Shown here one piece after another: positions 21,563-32,900 of a stretch of 64,000 nt of DNA. The translations under genes and the position numbers were made by a program. The stretch covers positions 5,161,624 to 5,225,623 of the forward strand of contig NC_087071.1 of the NCBI RefSeq assembly GCF_963678635.1, written 5' to 3'. The notes under the pieces were generated by a model. That model was not told where the DNA came from and did not search any database. It saw nothing but the letters and a program-made list of their open reading frames with translations. How positions within the stretch are numbered: position 1 is the stretch's first letter; each line of letters begins with the position of its first letter. The DNA comes from Symsagittifera roscoffensis (lineage: Eukaryota > Xenacoelomorpha > Acoela > Convolutidae).

Positions 21563-23806
21563 TCACTGGAACAATCCCAGCTCGCACGCAAAGCCTGTTT
21601 TCTCTCGATCTTGCTTTCTGAGTGGCACTTGCCAGAACGCAGAGCCCAAATCCAACGTCGTGAAGAACTTCGCGTCTCCCAGCTTGGATAGGCTCTCTTC
21701 GTTGCGGGGAATTGGGTATGCGTCCTTTATGGTCACTGCGTTCAGATAACGGAAATCACAACAAAATCTGAGTTGTCCCCCTTTCTTTTTCGCCATGACC
21801 ACGCCACAAGCCCACGGGGACTTCGACGGCTCGATCATGTCGTACTCCATTAACATCTCGATTTCCTTCCTACACGCTTCTGAATTGTTTGGGGTCATTC
21901 TTCTCGCCCCTTCCCTATGAGGTACCGAGCCCTCTTCTATCTCAATCTCGTGTTCTACAAAAGTACAGCAACCTATGTCGGCCTTATGTTCCGAAAAAAC
22001 GTCTGCGTTCCGACTTAGCACCGCTCTGAGCGAATCTAGTTCCTTGTCAGATATTTTACCCTTCAAATGTTCTATCTCAGGTAGGACTGGTTTATTCGCT
22101 GCTAACTCTGTTTCTGTCAGCCTCTCAGGAAAGTTGGAACAACTAGACAGCCCATCATCTGTTTCCGACTTCATTGAAAACAATTTCCTAGAAGATTTCA
22201 ATTCATTCACTCTCTTCATTATACATTCTTGGTTCGCATGCAATGGACATTTAGTTACATCAAACTTTTTCAAGTTCTCCACACTCTGAAAGTCTGTGTT
22301 CAGAGGCAAAGCATAGCCAAGTTTCTTTCCCCTCTGTATTGTCACTGTTATTGCTTCTGTGTTCAATAACACACTCACACACATTCCGCTCTGAGTGAGT
22401 GAGAAGCTTCTTCCTAAAATAGCCGAGCTTTTACTGTTTGGATTTGGTGCCAGACCCACCTGTCTGTCATTGCTGAGTTCATTCAAGTTCCTCATCCTAA
22501 ACTCCGCTACTACGGCTTGGTTTGGTTTTAATCTAACTTTTCGATCCAGAAAATTCGGCACCTTGGCCTGGTTAATTAAGATCTTATTAAGGGGTCTCTT
22601 TTCATACTTTCTCTCAGGATCCTTGATCCTAATCAACCCGTCATTGAGATCTATCGTTACATCAAAGTTGCGCACGAAATCCCTTCCTAAGATGAACTGA
22701 TCGGATTCGTCCAAATTCTCCACTACTAGGAAGCTCATCCAAAGTTGTCTTCCTCCGAGCTGCAGTGAAATGATCGGGGTTCGTCCAGTCACATAGATCG
22801 CTCCCTGTTTGGCAGCTGTCACCTGGTGCCCTGCGACTGAGATAATGGACATTATTTTCGTCCCCTCCTTCGTCATGCCGAAAGTTCTCCCAGATATAAC
22901 GTTCAGTTTTAGTCCCTGTTTCCTGGGTTCCTCTTTGTCTTCTACTTTCGTCGTTTTACCCAGAATATTATAACTTTCCCGAAGATCTGTGCTCTCCAGC
23001 TCCGACCTTACCCATTGCTCTACTTCTTTCGTGGCTAGGTCCTGTTTGACATTCTGCAGCGCTGTCCTTGCCACCAGGCCGTAATCCACCTTGAGTGGGC
23101 TAGACGACTCTGCCTCCAGGTTCGAGGCTACCACCTCATCAGGCAGTGTCTTTACCTTTTTAAACGTGAAGGTGCTCGGTTTCGTCTCCTTTCTCCGAGA
23201 CTCGGCCTCGTTCATCAGACGTGCTCGACTGGCCTTGACACCCGAAAGCGCCTCTTCATGGCGGGGATGCTTCGCGTCCGCCACTGCATCCCAAAAATGA
23301 GTACAATCCGACTTGAAGTGTCCCTCCAAATTACAGAAGAAACACCTCGGACCATATTTTATGATGAGCCATCTGACGTACTCTTCGTGATCTTCGTCGG
23401 TCGCGTCGGCGTCCTCGAGAAAGTAGCCTATTGCCTCCATGTTCTGTTTGTATGCAGAACACGCGGAAACGTGATGGTCCATCGAACCACAATTCGCACA
23501 CGACCTCCTCTTATCCATGTCATCGCGAGGTTTGTACCAACTGGAGTTCGCACCAGTGTTTGTCCCGCTATAGTTACCATAATTGCTGTAACAGTTTTGC
23601 GCCCTCGATTTTATGAGTAAATACTCGCGTGACTTCATACGCAAATCATCGGGCGTGGGTACCTGGTCAAGTGACAGGGTGAAGTGTTTGGCCAACATCG
23701 TCTTCAACTCCTCACTCTTCACTCCGTCCATGAAATTCGAAGCTATTGCCAAGTTTCGCTCGGATATTCTCTCATCGGCTATTGCTTCTCCTCCTAAGCA
23801 ATTCAA
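21563..23806 (-). pseudogene. Nucleocapsid zinc knuckles, protease region and N-terminal RT
   Basis: This is an open frame of 747 codons. Two CX2CX4HX4C knuckles sit at residues 103-116 (CANCGSMDHHVSAC) and 155-168 (CFFCNLEGHFKSDC) and would bind the RNA genome. The protease region has GRTPIISLQLGGRQL and QFILGRDFVRNFDVTIDL, but I cannot find the usual D-S/T-G active site in front of it. The RT begins near residue 620 with MLMEYDMIEPSKSPWA and includes the first catalytic Asp in FFTTLDLGSAFWQVPL. The frame ends at a TGA that falls inside the conserved block F-Q-x-x-RMPFG, so the stop is a mutation and not the natural end. Confidence 0.9.
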
Positions 23807-25716
23807 GGTCGTCCAAAAATTTGTCTATGGAATTGTCATCTCTTTGACGCCTCTTTTCGAACTTCACCATAGCCTGGTGCCCTTGTACTCCAGAGCCGAA
23901 ACGATTCAGCGCTGTCTCTCTCATTGGCTCTTTTCGCCATTACACAATTTAGTGCAGTACCCTCCAGGTTGCTCGTTAGCGCGCTGCATTCTTGTTACTT
24001 GGAGAGTCTCTCTTCCTCAAAGTGTAACTTCATCACCTCTATCCAAGTATCAATGCAGCCGTCTGACTCCTCTTTATATGACTTCGGCTTTTTCAGTGTC
24101 CTTCTTGACCTCTCTCCTCTCTCGGTTGACTTCGAGAGTTTGGTGATGAATGTTTCGAGAGATCTGTTCAGAGGCTCAAACATCGAGGCATACATCGTTG
24201 TGTCCTGTGAGACTGTAGTCAGATCTGGTACTGAACTGACTTGTGGCACAGTTGGCAACCTTGTCTCCGGGGTAGCATCTGCCTCCGGCGGGACTGAGTT
24301 CGTCCAGCCAGGCCTCGACGGGGCTGCCCTTGGCCGCTCCTTGTTTCTAGGTTCGTAGTTCGTTCTCGAGCTTTGCTGGGCTCTGGCATTGCTGCCCGTA
24401 CCATCTCCATCATTCGCATGGCGTGAGCGCTCCCTTTGGTTGGAACGCTCCTTCCAATTGCTCCCATTCAGAATCGCGTCAAGCTTCCGCATCATCAAGT
24501 CAGACTTGGCATCTAACCTTTTCTCCAGGCTAGTCATCGTGTGGGCGTAGATACTATCATGATCGTTCAACAATCGCTCGATCTCTTTCGTCATCCTAGC
24601 CTCTCTTTCCTGTGACTCCTTGTTTGCCCGTGCCAGGCTCTCCGCCAGGCATTGATCGGTGTTGCGAATCAATTGAGCCTGATCAACCCTCGCCTGCGAC
24701 TTCGCGTGCGTTAGTTCATCTCTCAGACTCTCTCGACCCTGGCGAGCTCTCTCGTCAACCTGATCTATTCTATTAGTCATGTCCCGTCTCAGTTCATCAA
24801 GACCATTCATTACAGCAGCGAACATGTCACTTATGTCGCCAGTGCCCCCAAATGACGGGGTAAGTCCCAAAGAAGATGAGGTCAACTGTGGCTGCAGCCT
24901 GGTGCTTGATGACGCACCGCCTTTTTGCTTGCTCATCGACGCCATCAATCTGCCGAACGTTGATGACGCTCCCATCATTATCCCATCTGACATGGGCCTC
25001 GTCGGCGAGACGGACGACGCCTTTCTGCTCATGTCGTTCCTTGGGCACGGTGTGAAGTTCACATCCGGATGGGTTATCTCCGGGTAGTCATAACTGGAAG
25101 ATAAACCTTCAGTTCACAGTGACACCATGCGCTCATCGTACAAAGACTTCCAGCTCTTCTTGGCCTTCGAACCCGGCTGTTCTTCACTCGGGCTTATAAT
25201 CGAAATCATTGCGTTGTTGCACTGCTTGGCCAGAGATGAGTGGGTATTAGCCGAATGTGAATATTCTCTCCTCCACCTATGACTCTTGGTCTCCGATTTG
25301 GACATTCCCTTGAATAACACTTCCTCTCGCGGCTCGACCTCGGAACGCTCCGATGTCTCCTCCGTCCTCTCAACTTCCTCCTGCTCGATGATCTCGCTCG
25401 GCTCAAAGTCGGGTCGAATGAGCGTCTGTTCTCCTTCGTCATAGGGGTCCACAAGCGTTTCGCTCGCGGTTCCGGCCTCGGCGCTCCGCCCCTGATCGCC
25501 ATCGAGGTTTTTCTCGCTCCTTAGTTTCATTTCCCTCACTGAAAGATCAGGTTGACCTTTAGTCGATTCGGTTTCGGCAAACACGTCGGAGGCGCTGCTA
25601 AACGAGGACTGGCTACGCCTAGTTTTAAATTTTCGCGTGCTGCCCTTGCTCAGCCTGGGAATCTTAGTAGTCGATCCTAACGAGTCCCTGCGCTGCATGC
25701 TTTGTGACAAAAGCAA
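23807..25716 (-). pseudogene. Gag polyprotein (acidic N-terminus, coiled coil, capsid)
   Basis: One frame from 25716 runs to 23995 with a single TGA at 25114. The first 200 residues are charged and Ser-rich. The following part is probably coiled coil (about residues 80-190 after 25062, for example LSESLARANKESQEREARM). A low-complexity Arg/Ser/Pro region comes next, and then a capsid-like start (CIDTWIEVMKLHFEEERLSK) cut by TAA at 23995. The capsid continues in the same and then a shifted frame (EGTALNCVMAKRANERDS) down to the frame at 23806. Gag would build the particle. The N-terminus could start elsewhere; 25716 is the first Met of the frame. Confidence 0.75.
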
Positions 25717-26227
25717 TATTCGTATATTTTAATGGCGATGCACACGTACCGCAAACAAGTTCAAGTTAAATTACTTAACGCTGCCTCTTCGATCTCGTAA
25801 GTATCAAGAGTGTCTCTTAGGTTTCTCAATGACAATCTTAGTGACTCAGCTAGAGTTACACACACAGGGCCTGCTCAGTATTGATATAATGCTAACTCAA
25901 CCCTGTTGTATAGTATAACAGTATCACAAAATTTTCACAAGATGTAATCAACACACAAAACACAATGGATATGCGATAAGAATATCCTACAGGTAGCAGC
26001 GACCTTTCGTCAGTATCAATTTATCGCCACGCAATTTATCAAGTCACTGCTTTGTTAAAATCAAACAACCTTTGATAAAAAGCAGTGATGATTCAGAAAC
26101 AGATCAATAAAACTTAGTCTTAAAGAAAAAAGACTTCCCTCAATCAGAACGATCCGAAAGAACAAAGCCCAGGACACAAGTGGGTCTCAAGTGGGTGTGA
26201 ATTTGCCCAGGTCTTCTCAGGTCTTCT

Positions 26228-26508
26228 CAAGTGGGTGTGTATTTGCCTAATACACCCACCGAGGTCTTCTTTCAGGTGCCCTGCGATTGCCCGAGCTGTC
26301 CTACCAAGTAGCTCAAGGCAACCTCTGATCGAAAATTTCTATAGTCTAAGAAAAAGCTCCCCCACACCCGGACTGCTCCAAGTGCACGAGAGTAGGGAAC
26401 AACTTTTCTTCTCAAGTGAGTGCGTCTTTGCCTAATACAATCACCGAGGTCTTCCTTTATTTGTTCCCGGATTGCCCGAACTTTCCTATTAAGTAGCTCA
26501 AGGCAACC
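26228..26508. repeat. Two-copy direct repeat in the leader
   Basis: Copies at 26228-26323 and 26413-26508 share 'tttgcctaataca', 'caccgaggtcttc', 'gattgcccga' and 'aagtagctcaaggcaacc' in order. They are clearly diverged. A shorter partial copy with 'caagtgggt' and 'aggtcttctc' lies just before, at 26179-26225. Confidence 0.75.
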
Positions 26509-28840
26509 ACACAACCAAAACCACAATCAAAAATTTTTTTTGTTCGGGTACTTCTGATACACCCGATCTAGAATCCAAAGTTGATCACGAATTTCCGGGT
26601 CAAAATGGGCTCCTATGATCCTAATAAGCACGCCCAATGTCCTAATATGATCTTTATTAGATAGATATTTCCCGTCTTCCAAATTGGCACAGAAGGTTTC
26701 CTCAAGTTTCTAACAATGAGGGCTGCTAAGATGTTTAAGTCTCTCCGGCTGGTTACTTCGGAGGGTTGTTAAGACACTTAGCCTACCTCGGAGGGTTACT
26801 TCGGAGGGTACCTTAATCACCCAAGTTACTTCGGAGGGTCCCCTTAAATTTACTAAGGAGGGTCAATAAGATGCTTAATATGCTCCGGAGGGTTACTTCG
26901 GAGGGTACCTCCAAAATTTTCAAATTTCTGAACCTCACTTAGAAGGGCCTTCAATTAACTTCAGGAAAAATCAAAACAAGATAAATTCTCTATGGGGGGC
27001 TGTTTTAACTTCTTTGGATGATCTCGTGGAAGTTTTCCACTAAGGAGGTTTGCTAAGGGGTTTAGCTGACTCCGAGGGTTACCTCGGAGGGTTCCCCAAA
27101 AATCAAGAAAAAAGGTTATGTTACCGCGATAAAGTCTCCAAAAGTGATCCGCCTGATTTTAAACTAGGTTGGCTGACACGGTCAACCTTCCCAGTAGGAT
27201 AAAAAGGTGTTTTGACAAAATTTTCTGCCGCTCGGAGGGTTACCTGTAATTTGGACCCTCCGAACCAACAAATTCTAAAAATTTTTTCTTTTCCGAGGTT
27301 ATCAACCCAAAAACTTTTGCGGTCCGGAAAAGTGATCCAAAACGTCGACTTATGGTACAAAAATTATCCTGATCGGTTGGCTAGTTTTTGAGAAATTGCC
27401 AAAAACGTGTTTGTTCAAACGGCCTTTTTTCACCACCTATATAGGTTCTGAGAAACTTTTTCCGCAATTCCTATTGAAAGTGCCTGAAAATAATTGAAAC
27501 GAGCGTAGTAGCCCTGTACGGCACTGGAATAGTGCAAAAAACCGGATCAAAATTGGTTTGGAGACAAAAATTTGGCCAATAACTATCAAATTTGGACCCT
27601 CCGATTCCTTCCTTTTCCAATCCTTAAGTCGTTAGCTCTATCGACGGAGCTAATCGGAGGGTTACTCAAGAATTTTTCGGGCAGCCGAGCACGTTTTGCT
27701 AGCACGCTCCTAACACAGAAAATTTTATTGCTCTTACTCTAAAAACTCAAAAACTCAATCCCCAAAACCGATTGACAAAATTCAGAAAATTATCAAAATA
27801 TTGATCGAAAAATTTTGGTTTTTTCCAACTTCTACTGAGTATTCTCTCACGCAGTTTTTTTAATTAGGGGGATCGAACTACGTAGCTACTCCCTATGTAC
27901 AAGCTTTTTGCTGTTCGGAAAAGCTCGGATATCCAAAGATTTGGGGGTCTATAGTTTGTCAAAAATCGATAATTTTCGACGAAATTTGGGTGTTTCTTGG
28001 GTCCAATTAGGAGATAAGTAATATATAATAAGGATAATAACCTATTAGTAGTCGTTAATGAACAGTACTATACCCTACTTTGCACCAAAATACCCGAATT
28101 AGGACCCTTAACTCGGAAACTTGTAATCGATGGAGGGTACAATCGGACCGCGCCAATCGTGCACCCCACCACTTAAGTTTTGGTGAAATAGTACCCGAAA
28201 AATACCAAAATTGTTTCAACGATACCCAACAGTCGTTGTGGATGTTGACCCTGATGTCCTTGTTGAGTGTGGAACATGTCGATCAGCTTGCCACTCTACC
28301 CTCCGGTCACCGGCAAAATCACCATTAAAGTGCATAAATACTCAAATTACACTCAAGGGAGGGTATCCAACCCTTCACCAAAACACACAATCTTTCTATC
28401 AGTCTGAAACAACAACAAATAGGAAGGTCAGATCACATCTCGTCGGAAACAACATATAAACTGTCACTTTATGTTTTTTACTGTTTTTGGTCTTTTTTGG
28501 TTTTTTTACTGTTTTTTGTACTTTTTTGTTTTCAAATAAATTTATTTTTGGCTTTTTCTTCGTTATACACTATTTTTGTTTGGTTTTACGCTTTCTCTTT
28601 AATTGTTTTTGGTCCCGGGACCTTGGGACAAGCGGGCTCATGACTTCCCACCTAACCCTCCGGCCCCCGGAATTTTTGGTGTTAACTAAGTTAAAAAGCT
28701 AAATAGTACTAGACGGAGGGTACGCACCTTCCCCCTAGTACAATAACGGTCATTAAGTCCTCTAACTCGGGCATACGCCCGGAGCGGAGAGTTCATCGCT
28801 GAAACGCTTGCTGATCATGATGGTCTTATGCCTTCGACAG

Positions 28841-28858
28841 GCCCACCCAGGAGCGCCA
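28841..28858 (-). promoter_or_regulatory. Candidate tRNA primer-binding site
   Basis: On the - strand, 12 bp inside the 5' LTR, the sequence reads TGGCGCTCCTGGGTGGGC. It begins with TGG, as expected for a complement of a tRNA 3' CCA end. The tRNA was not identified, and the 12-bp gap to the LTR is longer than usual. Confidence 0.4.
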
Positions 28859-28870
28859 TAAAAACGTCTA

Positions 28871-29754
28871 TGTAACATCCGCCCAAATACTACACAGCGA
28901 CGGAGCGTAGAAAAAGTACCTATTAACGACTGGCAGGCATCAGTTACCTTAATCCTACTCGTTTTTCACCGTCTCGACCTTGCCAGTTTATTTTCTGGTC
29001 TGTTTAGGGCTAAGTAAAAAGTTACTTTTTTTAGGCCATCAGTCAAACGACTTTTGATCAGCTTTCGTTTACATGAGAACACAACCACATAGCTGAGTCT
29101 CGCATCCTTAGACTACGTGAATGCCATTAAAAACACGGCTCGAACAACCTATTTTAACATGTTTTTGTGTGACAGTTCTATATTAAATCCATTGGAGATG
29201 GATTGACCCTTTCCTCTTTCTAGCTACTCATATTCTAAAATATCAAATAATACCGGTGTTAATTCAGACTTCTACGACATCCAAGTAGCTACAAAGTTAG
29301 TTTTATATAGTCCCTTCACATAAAACAGTCTCTGGGGGACCAAGCCTCCGCTCCCATAATTTTCCTGAGATAACGTTCTTATCTCTTCCAATTTGTGGCA
29401 CGGGAGGGTTCCGTGGAATATTCCTTCCCCACTGAAGCTTCCTTCTCCACCAATTTCTACTGCTAAGAGTCTTATCGTGTGTTGTTGCCACGATTAGAGG
29501 CTTCGTGTTTTTCGTCTCTTGTGCGACCGTTTTCAATAATATTTGTCGTTGTTCTGTTTTTTCGTCCTTTTTCGTCAAAATGACCGTCTTTTTGAATTTC
29601 TCAGAAATATTCCTCTTCCGATCGAAATTTTGAAAAAAAAAAATCTAGAATATTCCTACCCTCCTTCGCAATAATTTTTCGTTAATAAGGTCTTTATTCG
29701 TTTTTCTTCGTTTCGCCGGAAGGTTGCGCTGTGTCAATCTGGCAGAATGGCACA
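28871..29754 (-). repeat. 5' LTR of the giant retrotransposon
   Basis: This 884-bp partner of 5921-6808 has the same TGT...ACA ends. Over the first 430 bp I count about 22 differences between the two LTRs, including a 5-bp indel, so roughly 5 percent divergence. Immediately beyond it (29755) the interrupted BEL/Pao gene resumes. Confidence 0.92.
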
Positions 29755-30990
29755 CTTCAGATACTGAATCAGCTACTCAACTACAAGATGGATTCATCAA
29801 TTCACTTGGTAAAGCTGAATTTGTAATTCGCAAATGGACATCAAACGACACGCAGCTAGTAGAACGACTCTCAGTGCACTATCGAGAAGCAGCAAACGAA
29901 ATGACAATCAAAAGTGACGAGTATGTCATCAAAACACTTGGAATCAAATGGAACCCAGTGCCAGATCATTTTAGTTTTGCCGTTAAATTAAGCGATCAGA
30001 CTCCGGCGACCAAACGACAAATACTCTCAGAAGTCACTAGACTCTATGACCCCCTTGAATGGCTTTCGCCTACGACGATTCAACTGAAATCATTCATACA
30101 ACTCACGTGGATGGACAAGATTTCGTGGGATCAAACAATATCAGTCACACTACAGAAACACTATGGACGCCCTCGACAGCAGCTTAAGGAACTGAAAGGC
30201 ATCAAGTTGTCTCACCGAGTTCTTCTAGCGCAGACAACCGAAGACCTTCAACTTCATGTTTTCTGTGACGCATCAACTACAGCATATGCAGCTGTCGTGT
30301 ATATGCGACAAGAAACCAGCGAAGGTACCACACACGTCAAAATGTTGACCGAAAAAACACGAGTTGCGTCAATTAAATGTATTTGTGTTCCACGCATGGA
30401 ACTTTGTGCAGCACTTTTGGCTCGAAACTAGTGGAAGCAACTCTAGCCGCCATCAGTGACAAACGGTTTATCATACCAACTGTTTTCGCGTGGACCGACT
30501 CTCAAGTTACAATTGCGTGGTTACGAGAATTTCCTCGCAAGTGAAAGACTTTCGTTGCAAATCGAGTAGCAAAATTTCAAGAAATTCTATCAGCCGAAAA
30601 ATGGAAATTTGTGCCGACGAAAGACAACCCAGCTGGTTGTGCTTCTACGGGAATTCCATCATCAGCTCTAGCATATCATGAACTTTGGTGGAACGGACCA
30701 ACATGGCTCTCACAGTCATCAGACAACTGGCCGAGAGCATAATTAATCCCAGCGGAGACGACACAACAAGAAACCAGAACAATTGAAGACAGCGGATCTG
30801 TTACAATGGTGGCAGTGGAAAAAGAGAACAGAGTCTTAGATCTTTTGACCACGTTTTCACGGCTTCCAAAGATTGTCAGGATCTTAGGCTACGTCAAGAG
30901 ATTTGTTACGAACTGCAGAACTCACCCCAGGCTGGTTTTGCAAGCTGCAGTTCAAAACGTAGCATATGGAACAACTGCTACAGGAGGTAT
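29755..30990 (+). pseudogene. BEL/Pao pol, RT C-terminus and RNase H
   Basis: This continues the protein cut at 5920, with SDTESATQLQ right after the YVDA block. Open sequence runs to 30431 with typical BEL/Pao features: TLGIKWNPVPDHFSF, PATKRQILSEVTRLYDPL (RT thumb), then RNase H HVFCDASTTAYAAVVYMRQ and RMELCAALL. After a stop at 30431 the gene goes on in other frames with FAWTDSQVTIAWLREFPRK and a piece of the connection to integrase. A reading frame that seems to start at 29724 begins in LTR sequence and is an accident of the insertion. Confidence 0.85.
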
Positions 30991-30997
30991 TCAGACT

Positions 30998-31387
30998 CGG
31001 GATGGTATTAAAAGAAGGTAAGGTTTGGGGACAGAAGAAAGCCACGATGCCGGGGAAAGTTTTGGTACAAAAACAGGTGTTGGTAAAGGGGTAGGTTTTG
31101 GTACTGAGAATAATCTGAAGAACTCAAGGGAAAACAATATTGATACCAGGTTTGTTAATGGTACAAACGTAAGATTGCAGACAGTCAGTTACCGGGATGG
31201 TATTGGGAGGTTAGGTACATGGAGAGAAAAACGAAATGACGACCGGGAAAGCCATTGTACAAAAACAAGTGTTTCCACAGGAGTAGGTTTTGCTATTAAG
31301 AGTAATTGCAAAAACTCAATGAAAAAAATTAAGGAAACCCGGGAAGGTATTGGTACAATGGCAGGTATTTGCGCAATGGTTGGTATT
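30998..31387 (+). repeat. In-frame 195-bp tandem repeat, Gly/Thr-rich, inside BEL/Pao pol
   Basis: Two copies of 195 bp (30998-31192 and 31193-31387) begin with 'cgggatggtatt' and share 'gtacaaaaac(a)ggtgt', 'gtaggttttg' and 'aactcaa'. The unit is 65 codons long, so the frame is kept. The coded protein is rich in Gly, Thr, Lys and Asn (FGTKTGVGKGVGFGTENN) and lies between RNase H and integrase, where other BEL/Pao proteins have no such segment to my knowledge. Confidence 0.7.
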
Positions 31388-32044
31388 GGTAAAGGTAAGG
31401 GTATGAATTGTGGCAACGCATTACAGCTGAATGCTAGTAAAGGTACATGGACAAGACCAGATTATGGAACAGGTGCGAGTACTGATTTGGATACAAACGC
31501 AAATTCTGCAAGTGCCACTGATTGTCGTTCTGGTAAAAATGCAGGTAGGGAAACTGGAGGCAAAGGACCGGGATGGGATAGCAGATGCTTTGGGCAGCAG
31601 GTTTCGCAGCAATCGCTAATCGCGCGAAGGCAACAATTCCATCGATCAGAAACTCAGGAAGCAAAAACAGCGACAACAAAATTGACGACTCATGACAATG
31701 GGAACATAGTGAAGTTCAATCAGGGGAACGACGACAATTCAGAGGAACTGCATCAATTGCCTAAACCTGAAAAATTTTCAGCCTTGGAAGTTAAGGAAGC
31801 TCGCACGACTTTGTACAGCTTGGTTCAGCAGCATCATCTAGCTGAATTTCAACTTATCAGGCAAGGGAAAAGAATTCCAAGGAACAGCAACCTTTTGAGC
31901 CTTTCACCCTTCTTCGACAATGAGAGCAACGTAATTCGTGTTGGAGTACGCCTCGCCAATTCACCATATGACATCAACAAAAAGTTTCCGGTGCTAATTC
32001 CTAGGAAATCACCAATTAACAAATTGCTTATCAGGGAAGCATGA
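31025..32044 (+). pseudogene. BEL/Pao repetitive spacer and integrase zinc-binding domain
   Basis: This is an open frame of 339 codons. The first about 200 residues are the Gly/Thr/Asn-rich repetitive segment. From about residue 240 the typical integrase N-terminus of BEL/Pao follows (SALEVKEARTTLYSLVQ, LSPFFDNESNVIRVGVRL and FPVLIPRKSPINKLLI). A stop at 32042 falls within the zinc-binding domain; the next frame continues directly. Confidence 0.8.
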
Positions 32045-32047
32045 AAA

Positions 32048-32857
32048 TTGTTTCATAGCGGTCCTCAGATGACACTCTACATCGTTCGACAAACAGTATG
32101 GATACCAGGAGGCCTCGCGTTGGCCAAACAAGCAATTCATAAATGCAAGCCTTGCATTCGACAGGATGTCAGACTTCTTCAACCAGAAATGGGAGATTTG
32201 CCGTTCGAAAGAGTGGTAAAATCTTTTACTTTCAGCAACACAGGACTCGATTATTGTGGACCTTTCTACATCAGAGACAACAGCAGTCAAAAAAGTAAAA
32301 TATATGTGGCTATATTCATTTGCTTTGCAACTACAGCACTTCACATGGAAACTGTCAACTCTCTCACAAAGGACGATTGCTTAGATGCTGTAAAACCATT
32401 TTGCACCACCAGAGGATTACCAAAGGCTTTCTACAGTGACAATTCGATGACTTTCATTGGTTCTCAAGGTGAAATTGAATTTCCAAAAACTGATGACGAA
32501 CAAAGAATTTAATGAAATCTTCAGCGCTTCACCAACAACAACTCAATTTCATGGTACACTATTCCACCAAAAGCGCCACACTTCGGAGGATTATGGGAAG
32601 CGGCAGTGAAATCGTTGAAACGACATTTCTTCCGAACAGTCGGAAAAACGCGACTACAACTTCATCAGTTCCTGACAGTTCTCACACAAATTGAGGCTAT
32701 CCTCAAATCAAGGTCACTTGTTACGCCATCTAATGATGTCAATGATGCACTCGCTTTAACGCCAGGACATTTTCTCGTCAGGAAGACCTTTGACAGCATT
32801 GCCGCGTTCTACGCGCGACAAGAAGACATCGCTCAGTCGACAAATCAAAACCATTGA
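32048..32857 (+). pseudogene. BEL/Pao integrase catalytic core
   Basis: The zinc domain ends with CKPCIRQDVRL. The core shows DDE residues in LDYCGPFYI (first Asp), FYSDNSMTFIG (second Asp) and, after a frameshift near 32515, PHFGGLWEAAVKSLKRH (the Glu). Further helices follow up to 32857 (RSLVTPSNDVNDALALTPGHFL). This domain would insert the element's cDNA. Frameshifts and stops disable it. Confidence 0.85.
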
Positions 32858-32900
32858 CAACATAGTTTGACAATTTTAGAAACGTTGGAAAGAAGAATAC

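Larger units (their letters stand above)
25717..28870 (-). promoter_or_regulatory. 3.1-kb leader of the giant retrotransposon with repeated CGGAGGGT motif
   Basis: This is the region between the 5' LTR and gag, without a supported gene. The octamer CGGAGGGT or a one-base variant, in either orientation, appears about 16 times between 26759 and 28720. There is a dense cluster at 26759-26906 (six or seven copies) and single copies near 27085, 27233, 27255, 27596, 27655, 28131, 28299, 28655 and 28713. It also holds a tandem repeat of about 95 bp spaced 185 bp apart (26228-26323 and 26413-26508). Such a long leader could carry packaging, translation or transcription signals. The function is unknown. 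Confidence 0.6.
5921..29754 (-). mobile_element. Giant 23.8-kb Ty3/gypsy-type LTR retrotransposon with a 10-kb accessory 3' region
   Basis: The element is bounded by direct repeats (5921-6808 and 28871-29754) with TGT...ACA ends. It is nested in a BEL/Pao RT gene: the host reading frame before 5921 continues after 29754, with only a 3-bp CTT present on both sides as a possible target duplication. All large reading frames lie on the - strand. Transcription order is leader, gag, protease/RT/RNase H/integrase, acidic plus macro-domain protein, gap, and then a very long SGNH-containing frame. LTR divergence of roughly 5 percent and at least ten in-frame stops show an old, inactive copy. At 23.8 kb it is several times longer than ordinary Ty3/gypsy elements (about 5-10 kb). 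Confidence 0.9.

Noticed and set aside
28487-28702. Phe-rich 71-codon frame as a membrane protein
   Set aside because: It comes from T-rich sequence in the leader, with no start context or family.
29724-30431. A frame seeming to start in the LTR and run into BEL/Pao RT, possible fusion gene
   Set aside because: It is the normal BEL/Pao coding sequence; the upstream Met comes from LTR sequence that happens to be in frame.
31025-31420. Gly/Thr-rich segment as silk-like or antifreeze-type protein
   Set aside because: It lies inside the BEL/Pao integrase frame and arises from a tandem duplication; no independent gene signals.
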